In this document: positions 37,044 through 46,140 of the stretch, piece after piece
Position numbering within the stretch: position 1 is the stretch's first letter
How the letters are laid out: each line of letters begins with the position of its first letter
From: a candidate division BRC1 bacterium HGW-BRC1-1
Lineage (GTDB): Bacteria; Sumerlaeota; Sumerlaeia; Sumerlaeales; Sumerlaeaceae
Length of the DNA: 64,000 bases
Assembly: GCA_002842095.1 (NCBI GenBank)
Contig: PHCB01000009.1
Location: 9,468 to 73,467, forward strand
Direction: 5' to 3'
Program-made: the position numbers and the translations under genes
The notes under the pieces: model-generated
What the model was told of the DNA's origin: nothing
Databases searched by the model: none
Seen by the model: only the letters and a program-made list of their open reading frames with translations

Positions 37044-38285
37044 TTACCCCTTGCCGTTTTTGTCGTTTAGTTCCTGCAGGGAGTCGGCGTAGCGGTAGGC
37101 GTAGAGTTGCGACACCCACGGCAGGGCGAAGCCCATGGCGGCGCCGTAGGCTACGGCGTCGGCGGGGTTGGAAGAGGTTTTCACCAAGGCCGGGGGTGCT
37201 TGAGTGCCGTGGTTGTCGTAGGTCATGGCGGCGGTTATTTCCTCAGTCAGCGACGGATAGCGCTCGACCATATCTCCACCCAGCACCACACGGTCGGGGT
37301 CGATCAGCATGGCGGCGTTTTGAATTTGTTGCGCGATGGTTTTAACCATGCGCGCGTGCAGATCGCAGGCGGCGGCATCGCCCTGGCGCATGAGGTCGAT
37401 GATGGCGGGCCATTTGAGCAGGGCGAATTTCTCGCGCACGGCGGGCGTGGCTTGCACCAGCCAGGCCTGCTGGACGGCGTTTGCACCGGGCATTTCTCCG
37501 GCGGCACCGCTGCTGCCGGCCCACATGTTGCCCGAGAACATAAATCCGGCACCGAGGCCGAAGTTCGGGTTCAACACGCAGAACATCAGGCTCATGGCCT
37601 CGCCCTCGCTATGCAGCCACTCCGCGAAGGCCGCCGCGTGGGCATCGTGGTGGAGACACACGCCCACTCCCGGGAATTCCGCTTCGAGCTTTTCGGCGAG
37701 GGGGAAATCGCGCAGACCGAGAGAGTACGAAAGACGCACCTGGCGGTTGTTGCGCCCGATGACGCCGGCCATGCCGATGCCGATGCGCAGCGGGAGACTT
37801 TCCTCGGCAGAGAGGCCCAGCTTCTCGTGGATTTTTTCCTGCTGCAACCAGCGGCGGATGCGGCCGGCGATGACGCGCGCAACGACGCCCGGTTTGGGCT
37901 TCGTGTCCCAATCGCCGAGGTCGGCCGTGGCCAGAACTTCACCGCACGTGTTGACGCAAATTCCGCGCAGGCGGTTGGGCTGAATGGAAACGCCCACCAC
38001 CAGACCGCGCTTCGGGTTGATGCGCCATTCGGACGGCGGACGTCCGCGGCCGCTGGCCGGGGCAGGGTCGTGCTCCACCACCCAGCCGTCTTTTTCGAGG
38101 GTGCGCAAAATGCTAATGGCGGTGGAACGGGGCACGCCGATGCGCGTGGCAAGAATGGGAGCCGTGACAACGCCAAGGGCGTAGATCAAACCAAGAGCCA
38201 GGCGCGTGTTCACCACCCGACTGGTGTGCGTAGCCAGTTTGGCACTGATTTTCTTGCGAGGTTTCACAGCTTTGCGAGGCGTCAT
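37044..38285 (-). CDS. ROK-family transcriptional regulator (NagC/XylR-like)
   Basis: 413 residues. An N-terminal basic tail is followed by a winged helix-turn-helix (ILATRIGVPRSTAISILRTL; about residues 45-85) and a ROK sugar-binding domain (LVVGVSIQPNRL; IGIGMAGVIG; HHDAHAAAFAEWL; VLGGDMVERY). The zinc-binding CxCGxxGC cluster and its His are absent: after GAAGEMPG the sequence has no Cys. ATG 38285 was chosen because GGGA lies 6 bases upstream, instead of the overlapping TTG 38297. It probably represses sugar-use genes, but no target operon adjoins it; nagA and GH20 elsewhere in the window are candidates. Confidence 0.78.
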   Translation of the reverse strand: MTPRKAVKPRKKISAKLATHTSRVVNTRLALGLIYALGVVTAPILATRIGVPRSTAISILRTLEKDGWVVEHDPAPASGRGRPPSEWRINPKRGLVVGVSIQPNRLRGICVNTCGEVLATADLGDWDTKPKPGVVARVIAGRIRRWLQQEKIHEKLGLSAEESLPLRIGIGMAGVIGRNNRQVRLSYSLGLRDFPLAEKLEAEFPGVGVCLHHDAHAAAFAEWLHSEGEAMSLMFCVLNPNFGLGAGFMFSGNMWAGSSGAAGEMPGANAVQQAWLVQATPAVREKFALLKWPAIIDLMRQGDAAACDLHARMVKTIAQQIQNAAMLIDPDRVVLGGDMVERYPSLTEEITAAMTYDNHGTQAPPALVKTSSNPADAVAYGAAMGFALPWVSQLYAYRYADSLQELNDKNGKG

Positions 38286-38497
38286 CAGTTTTCCCAATCA
38301 GAGGCGCATGAAAAATAGTGGAACCGAATGGTTCGCGATTTGTTGTTTTGACTACAAAAGCGGATTCATGCGATGAAAGCAAAGGGGGAGTGTCAAACAG
38401 AAAGGCATGGCATGCAGAGCACCGCCTGACATAGTTTCACGCAGGCACCGCAACACGGTGCTTGAATGTGGGTGACGGGGGCGTCAGACCTTGGCGG

Positions 38498-39664
38498 GTG
38501 AGTGCAAAACGTGTAATAGTTCTCGGGTCCACGGGCTCCATAGGCGTGAAGGCGCTGCAGGTGATGGAAGATTTTCCGTCACGGTTTGATGTCGTGGCGA
38601 TCAGCACCAACGAGCGCGTGGATTTACTGCTGCGGCAGGCGTCGCAATTTAAGCCCGAGGGGGTTTGTGTCTGCTCGCCCACGGCGCGCGACACGGGTGC
38701 AGAAATAGCCTCGGCAGTGGGCGCACAATTCCACGAAGGCGAAGCGGGCCTGACCGAGATGGTGGCGCGCTATGATGCCGACATCGTGGTGGTGGCCACG
38801 GTTGGGTTTGTCGGATTAATGCCGACGCTGAAAGCCATCGAGCGGGGCATCACCGTGGCGCTGGCCAACAAGGAAGTTTTGGTAACGGCGGGCGACCTGG
38901 TGATGGCGGCGGCGCGCGAACGCGGAGTGAAACTGCTGCCCATCGACAGCGAGCACAACGCGCTGTTTCAATGTCTGAACGGCTGCGGAGAGCAGAGTGT
39001 GCGGCGACTAATTCTCACGGCCAGCGGTGGCCCTTTCCGAGGGCGACAGCCGGAAACGCTGGCAGCGGTGACGCCCGACGAGGCGCTGGCACACCCGACG
39101 TGGAACATGGGGCGCAAGATATCCATCGACAGCGCAACCATGATGAACAAGGGCTTCGAGATGATCGAAGCGGCGCACCTTTTCGGCGTGCCACCGGAGC
39201 GCATCGAGGTGGTCATCCACCCCCAGAGCACAATCCACTCCATGGTGGAATATGTGGACGGGTCGATCCTGGCGCAGCTCGGTCGCACCGATATGTATCT
39301 GCCCATCCAGAACGTGCTGATGTGGCCCGACCGCGTGGAGAATGGTTTCGAGCCGCTGGATTTTGCGCAACTCGGGCAGCTGACATTTGAGAAACCGGAC
39401 CCCGAGGGATTCCCGTGTCTGGCGTATGCCTACGAAGCGGCGGCCCGGGGCGGGACATGTCCTGCGGTGCTAAACGGCGCTAACGAAGTGGCGGTGGCGC
39501 GGTTTCTCGCGGGAGAAATCGGGTTCCTCGGGATCGCGCGCAGCATCCGTAACGCACTGGACGCCCACACACTGGTGAGCGACCCGACGCTGGAGCAGAT
39601 TCATGAGGCGGATAAAGAAGGCCGCGATGCAGCGCAGGCCGTGGCGGCGGGAACGCTGGGGTAG
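38498..39664 (+). CDS. dxr: 1-deoxy-D-xylulose 5-phosphate reductoisomerase
   Basis: Second enzyme of the MEP isoprenoid pathway: rearranges and reduces DXP to MEP with NADPH and Mg2+. 388 residues, the family length. VIVLGSTGSIGVKALQV is the NADPH loop, ANKEVLV follows, metal and substrate residues lie in LLPIDSEHNALFQCL and TASGGPFRGRQPE, then HPTWNMGRKISIDSATMMNK and EVVIHPQSTIHSMVEYVDGS. GTG 38498 is preferred because SAKRVIVLGS starts the fold; the in-frame TTG 38462 adds 12 unconserved residues. Its presence means isoprenoids, including undecaprenyl phosphate used by the WecA-like enzyme, come from the MEP route. Confidence 0.96.
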   Translation: MSAKRVIVLGSTGSIGVKALQVMEDFPSRFDVVAISTNERVDLLLRQASQFKPEGVCVCSPTARDTGAEIASAVGAQFHEGEAGLTEMVARYDADIVVVATVGFVGLMPTLKAIERGITVALANKEVLVTAGDLVMAAARERGVKLLPIDSEHNALFQCLNGCGEQSVRRLILTASGGPFRGRQPETLAAVTPDEALAHPTWNMGRKISIDSATMMNKGFEMIEAAHLFGVPPERIEVVIHPQSTIHSMVEYVDGSILAQLGRTDMYLPIQNVLMWPDRVENGFEPLDFAQLGQLTFEKPDPEGFPCLAYAYEAAARGGTCPAVLNGANEVAVARFLAGEIGFLGIARSIRNALDAHTLVSDPTLEQIHEADKEGRDAAQAVAAGTLG

Positions 39665-39694
39665 GGCGACCGCGCGGGGCTGTGGCGGCGGGGG

Positions 39695-39739
39695 ATGGAC
39701 GAAATGGACTGTATGGACGAGATGGACGCTATGGACACA
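39695..39739 (+). repeat. 9-bp ATGGAC repeat, 5 copies
   Basis: Five 9-base units each starting ATGGAC on the plus strand, 30 bases after the dxr stop codon. It lies between convergent genes and is the only array of its family in this orientation. Confidence 0.9.
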
Positions 39740-39751
39740 CTGGCCGAGTTT

Positions 39752-42349
39752 TTAAAGTGTGGGAGTGGTGCCCTCGCCTCTCGTGGACTGGCCGGGTGTG
39801 GATTCCTCGTCATCGTGGAGCGTTATGATGCGGTCGATATAACGCGGGTCGATGGTCGTCACCCGGGAAGTGATGGTGTCATCCGTGTCCGCATCGGTGG
39901 AGGCGCTCAGTTCCTTGGGCTCAGAGCGCTGCTCCGCAGGCGGGACTGGCAGCGTGCTTACGTCGACGTCCTTCTTCACCTGATACAATGTGGTGCCGGC
40001 GATGCGCAGCACCTCGTCGGCGATCAGGGTAAACTTCACCTCATCAAGCTCAGTGTATTGCCGCCGCTCCTGCGCACCCACCACGACCAGCTCAATCTTT
40101 TCCGCGCGCAACGCCAGCAGCGCTTCCCCCGCCGATCGCGTTTCGTAAATTCGCCGCGCCAGTTCGGTGCGCCGCTCGCGCTCTTTCAGGAAACTCGCGC
40201 CACGCCACGCCCACGAGTGATACAGCCACCCGCCCAGCGCGGGCCGTCCCGTGTTGGTGCCCATGCGCCCGCTGTATTGGTACTGCGTGCCGACGGCCTC
40301 CAGCAGGCGCGTCTCGGGAGGTGTCTTAAGCAGGATGTATTGCATCGCCGCGTAGTCGCCCGCGTGCTCGGTGAGGAGGTAACGCATGCCGTCGAGGGCA
40401 TCAAAGCCCCTGGCAATTTCCGACGAAGCGGGGCGCCCGGTTTGGGCCAGACGTGCCAGCGGTGCCGCCACGGGATACGCCGCGCCGAGAACCACCAACG
40501 GTGCCAGCAAACACAACGCGCGCCGGCGACGGCGTCTCTCTCCCGCCCAACGGATAGCCCGGCGCGAAGCCAGCACCATCGCCGCCGCGGCCACGGGCCA
40601 CAGTCCGTAATAAATTTTGAACACCGTGTTGATACGTTCGATGGAGCGGTCGTCGCCATCGCCGAAGATATCGTCGAGATGCCACCATTCGCAAAAGAGC
40701 GCCAGCGTGGTGAAGACCAGCATCAAGCCCAGCATGAAAGCCACCGCAGGCGGCATGGCAGCCAGAAGAAGCGTCACGACCAAGGCCACCGTTGCCGTGG
40801 CCAGCAGCGCGGCGGTGAGCCCCGCACCCGCCGCCCACATGACGGCAACCGTGGCGACTGCCAGCGCCGTCAGCCCCCAGAAAACTTCGCCGGGGATGCG
40901 GCGGCGGCCGACCGTGGGGCTGGGGCGTCCGCGCCCTGCGCGCCAGGCCAGAGCCAGCGCCACGGCCACGGGCAACGCCATGAGCAACAACCAATGCGCC
41001 ACAAATTCCACGGGGGCGGTGTGGTTGCTCTCGGCGGTTTGCTTGATGGGCAGAACCAGACCCTCCCACGTGCGGGGGAAACCTTCCGGCAAGTGAAACG
41101 GCAGGGGCGATTGGAAGACGCGTGAAAAAGGCCGAAACAAAACCTGCGATCCGATAAGCGTGAGCACGCCCGACAGTAACAGCGCCTCGGCAGCCTGCGC
41201 CAGACGCCACGCCACGCGCCGGATGGGTGATTCGGGTGGTGCCCATGGGCCGTTGGTCGCGGCCGCCGCAGGGGCGCGACGCCCCGCCCAGAAGGCCACC
41301 GCCATCACGGCGGCGAAGGTGATGGCATCCCATGAGTTCGCCGCGTACATCGCCCCCGAAAGCAGCGCCGCGAGAAACAGCTCGCCGGGGTTTCGCAGTT
41401 CGTAATGCAGCAACGAACCGCGCCCGCGCAGCCCCCGCGCTATCTGCAAGACAAGCAGCAATCCCGCACCGAAAATGACCAGCGACGAGAGATGCGCATG
41501 AAGATCGCCCAGCACAAGACTGAACGCGGGAAACTCCGTGATGGTATTCTCAACGGCCCGCGAGGCACGCCAATAGTCGTAGCGACCCCACCACAGGGCA
41601 AAGTGCGTGCCGTGCTCCGCCGCTCTGCCGATGAGTTGAAGGGCACCATCAAGATTGCCCGCAAGCACGGTGAAGAACAACGCGAGGAACCCGTAGCCCA
41701 CGCGTCGCGTGAGGTTGTAACCCAGCGAAAACGCCTGCACGCATGCCAGCGCAAATATGCTCGCGAGCCCGAGATTGAACCCGACCCCGGCGGACACACC
41801 CGACAGCTTGATGAGCGTCGCCCACAGCAGGTGGCCGAAGTAATAATAATTGAGAGGCGCGCCGGAAACCCACGCATCGTGGGGCGGAAACATGGGCGAC
41901 GCCAGCAGGCTGTTCAGCACCGCGAAGTCGGTGAACTTCTCCGCCGCGCCGTCGCCGATTACATAAGTGATCTGCGGAATGACCGACCGGAAAAGCACCA
42001 TGGCGAGGAAGGCCCCGAGGAACAACGTCTCCTGCACCAGCACCAGTCGCCAGCGCGCAGAGAGGAACTCCAGCAGATCGCGCCAACTGTACCACAACGC
42101 CGCCACGGACAACATCGCCAGCATCCCCATGGCCGCGAGCACCGCCGGTCGGTCGAACGCCAGCAACCCATGGGCGGCAAGCCACGTGAAATAGGTGACG
42201 AGGATCAGCCCGATGGATTTCGTCAGGCCGTAACCGCGATCATGCAGTCGCGTGCAAACCCCGAACACCAGAGGCAACGCCAACAGGGCCACGAGTTGCA
42301 GATGCAAATACCAGGGAAGCGCGGCGATGGATATTTCCAGCCACTTCAT
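39752..42349 (-). CDS. DUF2298 (YYY-domain) polytopic membrane protein
   Basis: 865 residues with about 16 membrane helices. The signature of the DUF2298/Chlor_Arch_YYY family is clear: MFPPHDAWVSGAPLNYYYFG with GHLLWATLIKLSG, preceded by an acidic DGAAEKF segment and followed by FSLVLGDLHAHLSS. These are thought to be GT-C-like lipid-linked-sugar glycosyltransferases, first noted in archaea and Chloroflexi; the function is not proven. The C-terminal 150 residues form a soluble domain (AMQYILLKTPPETRLLEAVG). ATG 42349 or the overlapping TTG 42358 could be the start; no strong ribosome site helps. It is convergent with dxr. Confidence 0.83.
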   Translation of the reverse strand: MKWLEISIAALPWYLHLQLVALLALPLVFGVCTRLHDRGYGLTKSIGLILVTYFTWLAAHGLLAFDRPAVLAAMGMLAMLSVAALWYSWRDLLEFLSARWRLVLVQETLFLGAFLAMVLFRSVIPQITYVIGDGAAEKFTDFAVLNSLLASPMFPPHDAWVSGAPLNYYYFGHLLWATLIKLSGVSAGVGFNLGLASIFALACVQAFSLGYNLTRRVGYGFLALFFTVLAGNLDGALQLIGRAAEHGTHFALWWGRYDYWRASRAVENTITEFPAFSLVLGDLHAHLSSLVIFGAGLLLVLQIARGLRGRGSLLHYELRNPGELFLAALLSGAMYAANSWDAITFAAVMAVAFWAGRRAPAAAATNGPWAPPESPIRRVAWRLAQAAEALLLSGVLTLIGSQVLFRPFSRVFQSPLPFHLPEGFPRTWEGLVLPIKQTAESNHTAPVEFVAHWLLLMALPVAVALALAWRAGRGRPSPTVGRRRIPGEVFWGLTALAVATVAVMWAAGAGLTAALLATATVALVVTLLLAAMPPAVAFMLGLMLVFTTLALFCEWWHLDDIFGDGDDRSIERINTVFKIYYGLWPVAAAAMVLASRRAIRWAGERRRRRRALCLLAPLVVLGAAYPVAAPLARLAQTGRPASSEIARGFDALDGMRYLLTEHAGDYAAMQYILLKTPPETRLLEAVGTQYQYSGRMGTNTGRPALGGWLYHSWAWRGASFLKERERRTELARRIYETRSAGEALLALRAEKIELVVVGAQERRQYTELDEVKFTLIADEVLRIAGTTLYQVKKDVDVSTLPVPPAEQRSEPKELSASTDADTDDTITSRVTTIDPRYIDRIITLHDDEESTPGQSTRGEGTTPTL

Positions 42350-42450
42350 GAACGACAACTAAAGAGAGAGATGAGCACGGTAGGGAGTGGTTTGGTGGCA
42401 AGGACCCCCGGAGTCCAGCAAAAACCCAATTCGAAATTTAAAACTAATAT

Positions 42451-42482
42451 GACGCAAAGACGCAAAGAGCGCAAAGAAAAAT
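42451..42482 (+). repeat. GCAAAGAC-family repeat
   Basis: GACGCAAAGACGCAAAGAGC followed by GCAAAGAAAA on the plus strand, in the gap between queA and the DUF2298 gene. The copy at 42568-42630 lies in opposite orientation, so the two form a large inverted repeat. Confidence 0.85.
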
Positions 42483-42567
42483 CCGAAATTCAAAACATGA
42501 AGATCACCTAAATAAGGAGGATCCCTTTCCTTTTTTCTCTTCTTTGCCTCTCTTTGTAAGTTAGTTC

Positions 42568-42630
42568 CTTTGTGTCAAAGCTTTGGCTTTTGCTTTTCTT
42601 TGCGCTCTTCGCGTCTTTGCGTCCAAGCTT
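42568..42630 (-). repeat. GCAAAGAC-family repeat next to the queA stop
   Basis: The minus strand, a few bases after the queA stop codon, reads GGACGCAAAGACGCGAAGAG then CGCAAAGAAAAGC, with a looser second half. It has the orientation of queA. Confidence 0.85.
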
Positions 42631-42631
42631 T

Positions 42632-43729
42632 TCACCCGATCAGCATCGCGTCCCCGTAGCTGAAGAAGCGGTACTTCTCTGTAACCGCCTCATGGTATGC
42701 GGCCAGCACATTTCCTCTTCCGGCGAAGGCCGACACCAGCATAAGCAACGTGCTTTTCGGCAGATGGAAATTCGTGAGGAGCGCATCGACCGCTTTGAAG
42801 CTGTAGCCGGGGGTGATCATGAGACGGGTTTCGTACTCACCGGGAATTACGATACCCTGATCATCGGCCGCGCTTTCGAGGCTGCGCACGGCGGTGGTTC
42901 CCACGGCCACCACGCGTCGGCCAGCGCCGCGGGCGGTGTTCACCGCAGCGGCGGTTTCGGGAGAGATGACGAACCGCTCGCTGTGCATCACGTGGTCGCT
43001 CACCTCTTCGGTTTCCACGGGCTTGAACGTGCCCGCTCCCACGTGAAGTGTGACGGCAGCACGCTGCACGCCCATGGCTTCCAGTTTGGTCAGGAGATCG
43101 TTGGAAAAATGCAGCCCCGCAGTGGGGGCGGCCACGCTGCCGGGGGCGGCCGCGTATACGGTCTGATACCGCTCGCGGTCCTCGGGGGTGTCGAAACGCA
43201 CAGCGTGCTCCTCGTTGTTCTCCGTTTCGCGGCGTCGCTGCACAATGTACGGAGGCAGCGGAATCTCGCCCAGCTTTTCGAGCCAGGGCAGAATGTCCGC
43301 TGTGGCAAAAGCGATGTCGCGTTCCGACGCAGTGGGCTCGCCCAACACGCGCCCCCGGGGGCCACCGCCGGGCAGTTCGATATCCTCGCCGACTTTCAAC
43401 TTTCGCGCCGGACGCGCCATCACGCGCCATGTATCGGTGTCAGCCCCGGCAACGGTGTCGGTCGGCCGCAACCGCTCCAGCAGCAGCAGTTCCACCAGAG
43501 CGCCGGTGGCCACGCGACGCACGTGAAGCCGCGCCGGCACGACGCGGCTGTCGTTCACCACCAGTAGGTCGGTCGGGCGCAGAAGCGTGGTGAGGTCAGT
43601 AATGGCACGGTGGCTCAAGCCTCCCGTGGCACGATCGAGGACGAGCAGACGCGCATCCTCGCGCCGTGCGGGGGGATGTGCCGCGATAAGTTCGCGAGGA
43701 AGTTCGTAATCGAAGAGGTCGGTTTTCAT
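42632..43729 (-). CDS. queA: S-adenosylmethionine:tRNA ribosyltransferase-isomerase
   Basis: Makes epoxyqueuosine in tRNA by transferring the ribosyl part of SAM to preQ1 at position 34. 365 residues. MKTDLFDYELPRELIA opens the family, then DLLVVNDSRVVPARL, the substrate region PTAGLHFSNDLLTKLEAMGV, HVGAGTFKPVETEEVSDHVM and TNFHLPKSTLLMLVSAFAG. ATG 43729 replaces the longer frame to 43771, which adds repeat-derived residues. No tgt or queC-E gene lies nearby. It is on the same strand as nagA and tsaB; a repeat lies between queA and nagA. Confidence 0.95.
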   Translation of the reverse strand: MKTDLFDYELPRELIAAHPPARREDARLLVLDRATGGLSHRAITDLTTLLRPTDLLVVNDSRVVPARLHVRRVATGALVELLLLERLRPTDTVAGADTDTWRVMARPARKLKVGEDIELPGGGPRGRVLGEPTASERDIAFATADILPWLEKLGEIPLPPYIVQRRRETENNEEHAVRFDTPEDRERYQTVYAAAPGSVAAPTAGLHFSNDLLTKLEAMGVQRAAVTLHVGAGTFKPVETEEVSDHVMHSERFVISPETAAAVNTARGAGRRVVAVGTTAVRSLESAADDQGIVIPGEYETRLMITPGYSFKAVDALLTNFHLPKSTLLMLVSAFAGRGNVLAAYHEAVTEKYRFFSYGDAMLIG

Positions 43730-43751
43730 GGGGGGGAAAGCCAAAAGCAAA

Positions 43752-43800
43752 TCTTTGACGCAAAGACGCAAAGGCGCAAAGAAAAGCTAAAGAAGAATAG
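43752..43800 (+). repeat. GCAAAGAC-family repeat upstream of queA
   Basis: TTTGACGCAAAGACGCAAAG then GCGCAAAGAAAAGCTAAAG on the plus strand, between the queA start and the nagA stop. Unlike the other copies it opposes the direction of its neighbours. Confidence 0.85.
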
Positions 43801-43878
43801 GGAAAAGCTAAAAACTTACAACGCGCCGGTTGCGCTGATTAGCGGCGCAACCGACGCGCTAATGGACTTGCTATTTAA

Positions 43879-45081
43879 TCAGGCGCCCGCGACCAGCAGG
43901 CCGTCGCGGATTACGGCGGTGGGTTGGCCGGTGGTGTCGAGCACGCAGAAATCGGCACGTTTGCCGGGTTCAATGCTGCCGATGAGTTTGTCGCGGTGGA
44001 TGCTGACGGCGGGCGTGAGGGTTGCCATCTCGAGGGCGTCCTCCCAGGGGATGCCGCCCAACTCGTGGGCGCGTTGCACGGCGTCGGCCATGAAGATGTT
44101 GCTGCCCGTGAGCGTGCCGTCGGCCAGAAAGATGCCTTCATTTTTCACGATGCGCGCACCGGCGGGACCATCCACGCTGGCACCCAGGGGCAGTCCGGTG
44201 GCGGCGCAGGAATCCGTAACGAGGATCAACCGCTTGGAACCCTTCAGGCGATGCAGCAGTGTAAGAGTCGGCGGCGCAAGGTGTTGCCCGTCGGGGATCA
44301 TTTCACACGTCACATCGTCATTCAACAACGCCGCGCCTATCAGGCCCGGCTCGCGGTGGTGAAAGCTGTGCATGGCGTTAAAGGCATGAGTGACCTGCCG
44401 CACGCGCGGGTGGGCGAAATGCTTTTGAGCAAATTCATACGTAGCGGTGGAGTGACCCAACGAAACTTCAACTTCTGTGCCGGGGTTGCTCGTAAACAAT
44501 TCGATCAACTCGTCGGCATTTTTCAACTCGGGCGCCATGGTGATTTTCAGCAGCAGATCGCCGCAGATTTCCAACATGTGACGCGCACGGTCGATGTCGA
44601 TGGTGGCCAGATAATTTTCGCGGAACGCTCCGCGGCGTTCTGGATTAAGAAACGGCCCCTCGAGGTGAATGCCGATGAGCCGCGCCCCGGCGGGACGAAA
44701 CTCGCGCAGCTTTTTCGTGAACGCAGCCAGACCTTCCAGTTGCGGGTCGTCGTTGGCAAACGTGATCGTGGGAACAATCGTTGTGGTTCCGCCGGCGGCG
44801 GCTCTCATGCTGATGGTCTGCAGGTCTTCGGTGCTGGCGTCGAGAAAATCGACACCACCGCACCCGTGATTATGCACGTCCACCATGCCCGGCACCACAT
44901 GAACCCCAGCGCCGCGAGCGTCAAAATATCCGGGAGGCGCGGACCCGGCGAAATCGCCCATCACGCCAATATCGGTGCCATCAAATTCGATGAGGACGTT
45001 GTCGAGAATCATGCGGGGAGTATGCAACCTACGGATAGCGATGCCTTTGAAGCTTTGAGGTGTTGTGTGCGATTGAATCAT
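43879..45081 (-). CDS. nagA: N-acetylglucosamine-6-phosphate deacetylase
   Basis: Converts GlcNAc-6-phosphate to glucosamine-6-phosphate plus acetate during amino-sugar and peptidoglycan recycling. 400 residues of the amidohydrolase superfamily: VVPGMVDVHNHGCGGVDFLD with the metal-binding His pair, IGIHLEGPFLNPERRGAF with the metal Glu, SLGHSTA, THAFNAM and LVTDSCAATGLPLG with the catalytic Asp. ATG 45081 is the likely start; GGAGG lies 14 bases upstream, rather far, so an unusual start cannot be excluded. Frames extending to 45642 run into tsaB and are rejected. nagB is absent; the GH20 hexosaminidase at 49432 could feed this pathway. Confidence 0.92.
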   Translation of the reverse strand: MIQSHTTPQSFKGIAIRRLHTPRMILDNVLIEFDGTDIGVMGDFAGSAPPGYFDARGAGVHVVPGMVDVHNHGCGGVDFLDASTEDLQTISMRAAAGGTTTIVPTITFANDDPQLEGLAAFTKKLREFRPAGARLIGIHLEGPFLNPERRGAFRENYLATIDIDRARHMLEICGDLLLKITMAPELKNADELIELFTSNPGTEVEVSLGHSTATYEFAQKHFAHPRVRQVTHAFNAMHSFHHREPGLIGAALLNDDVTCEMIPDGQHLAPPTLTLLHRLKGSKRLILVTDSCAATGLPLGASVDGPAGARIVKNEGIFLADGTLTGSNIFMADAVQRAHELGGIPWEDALEMATLTPAVSIHRDKLIGSIEPGKRADFCVLDTTGQPTAVIRDGLLVAGA

Positions 45082-45130
45082 GATGAAACAAAAATACCTC
45101 CGGAGAGATTTGTGATTTGAAAATTGGTGG

Positions 45131-45889
45131 TCACGGGCGCGGCTTCTTCGCCTCCGTGTAACTTTGGCGCAGGTACTCGGGCTCCAGCGCGGCCAGATTG
45201 TCGGTGTCGCCGAGAGCGAGCCGCTGCATGGCAAGAATGCCGACCTCCTCCGCCGATAGCATGAGGCGCACGGGCGGCGCCAGGAGAAACCGCGAGCCCA
45301 GCCGGTCGCGCAAAAGTTCTGAGAGGTGCACCGCGCCGTCGCCCGCAAAAAGCGTGGGCGCATCGATCCAACCGCAGACTTCCTCGACGGACCCGGCAAA
45401 TTCGTCGTGCAGTACTTCGAGGGTGGGCGACGCAAGGTGCAGCGATGGTTGCTCCGTTGCGATGTCCACCGGCAGAAGCGCCCGCGCCAACAGCGCATAC
45501 ACCTGACCCTGTCGCGCATCCAGCAGGGCACACACGGGCATCCCCGCAGGCGCGGCTCCGGCCACGCGCAACGCCAGCGCATGAAGCGTGGAGATGCCCA
45601 GAATGGTCGCCCCCGCCGCATAGGCCACCGCCTTCGCCACACTCATCCCGATGCGCAACCCGGTGAACGACCCCGGCCCCCGCGCCACGGCCACGGCGTC
45701 GAGATCGCCGGGCGCCAGACCGGTGCGCTCGAAGAGCCAGTCGATGGACGGCATCAGCCGCTGCGAATGCAGCGTGGCACTCGTAAAGGTGAGGCTCGCG
45801 GGCATCTGGTGGGGGGTGAGCAACGCAACGCTGCCCGTGGTGCCAGACGATTCGATGGCCAGAAGCAATGGATGAGTGATGGAGGTCAC
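45131..45889 (-). CDS. tsaB: tRNA threonylcarbamoyladenosine biosynthesis protein TsaB
   Basis: Partner of TsaD in making t6A37 in ANN-decoding tRNAs. 252 residues with the ASKHA fold: LLLAIESSGTTGSVAL, LHSQRLMPSIDWLFERTG, and the diagnostic AVARGPGSFTGLRIGMSVAK, then LDARQGQVYALL. GTG 45889 was chosen because the first strand begins a few residues later; no ribosome site is evident, and the TTG at 45925 is an alternative. nagA starts 49 bases after its stop, on the same strand. Confidence 0.9.
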   Translation of the reverse strand: MTSITHPLLLAIESSGTTGSVALLTPHQMPASLTFTSATLHSQRLMPSIDWLFERTGLAPGDLDAVAVARGPGSFTGLRIGMSVAKAVAYAAGATILGISTLHALALRVAGAAPAGMPVCALLDARQGQVYALLARALLPVDIATEQPSLHLASPTLEVLHDEFAGSVEEVCGWIDAPTLFAGDGAVHLSELLRDRLGSRFLLAPPVRLMLSAEEVGILAMQRLALGDTDNLAALEPEYLRQSYTEAKKPRP

Positions 45890-46140
45890 GTCATTGAATG
45901 AGGGCTGACGCCGGCAGGGGGTCAAGCATTGTGTTCGGTTAACGGTCTGTCGAAACCCATCGCCCTCATCCCTCCCATAAAACCCGCCGCGCGCCCACTG
46001 TTCCGCTGGTTTCGGGCACTGCCAGACAATGTTTAGCCGCCATTACGTTACTTGATATTGAAAAACGCACGAAAACGCTGTCGCCGGAGGATCAGTCAGC
46101 CCCTGTCGGCACGTCAATTTCCCATCACGGAGATGCCTCA

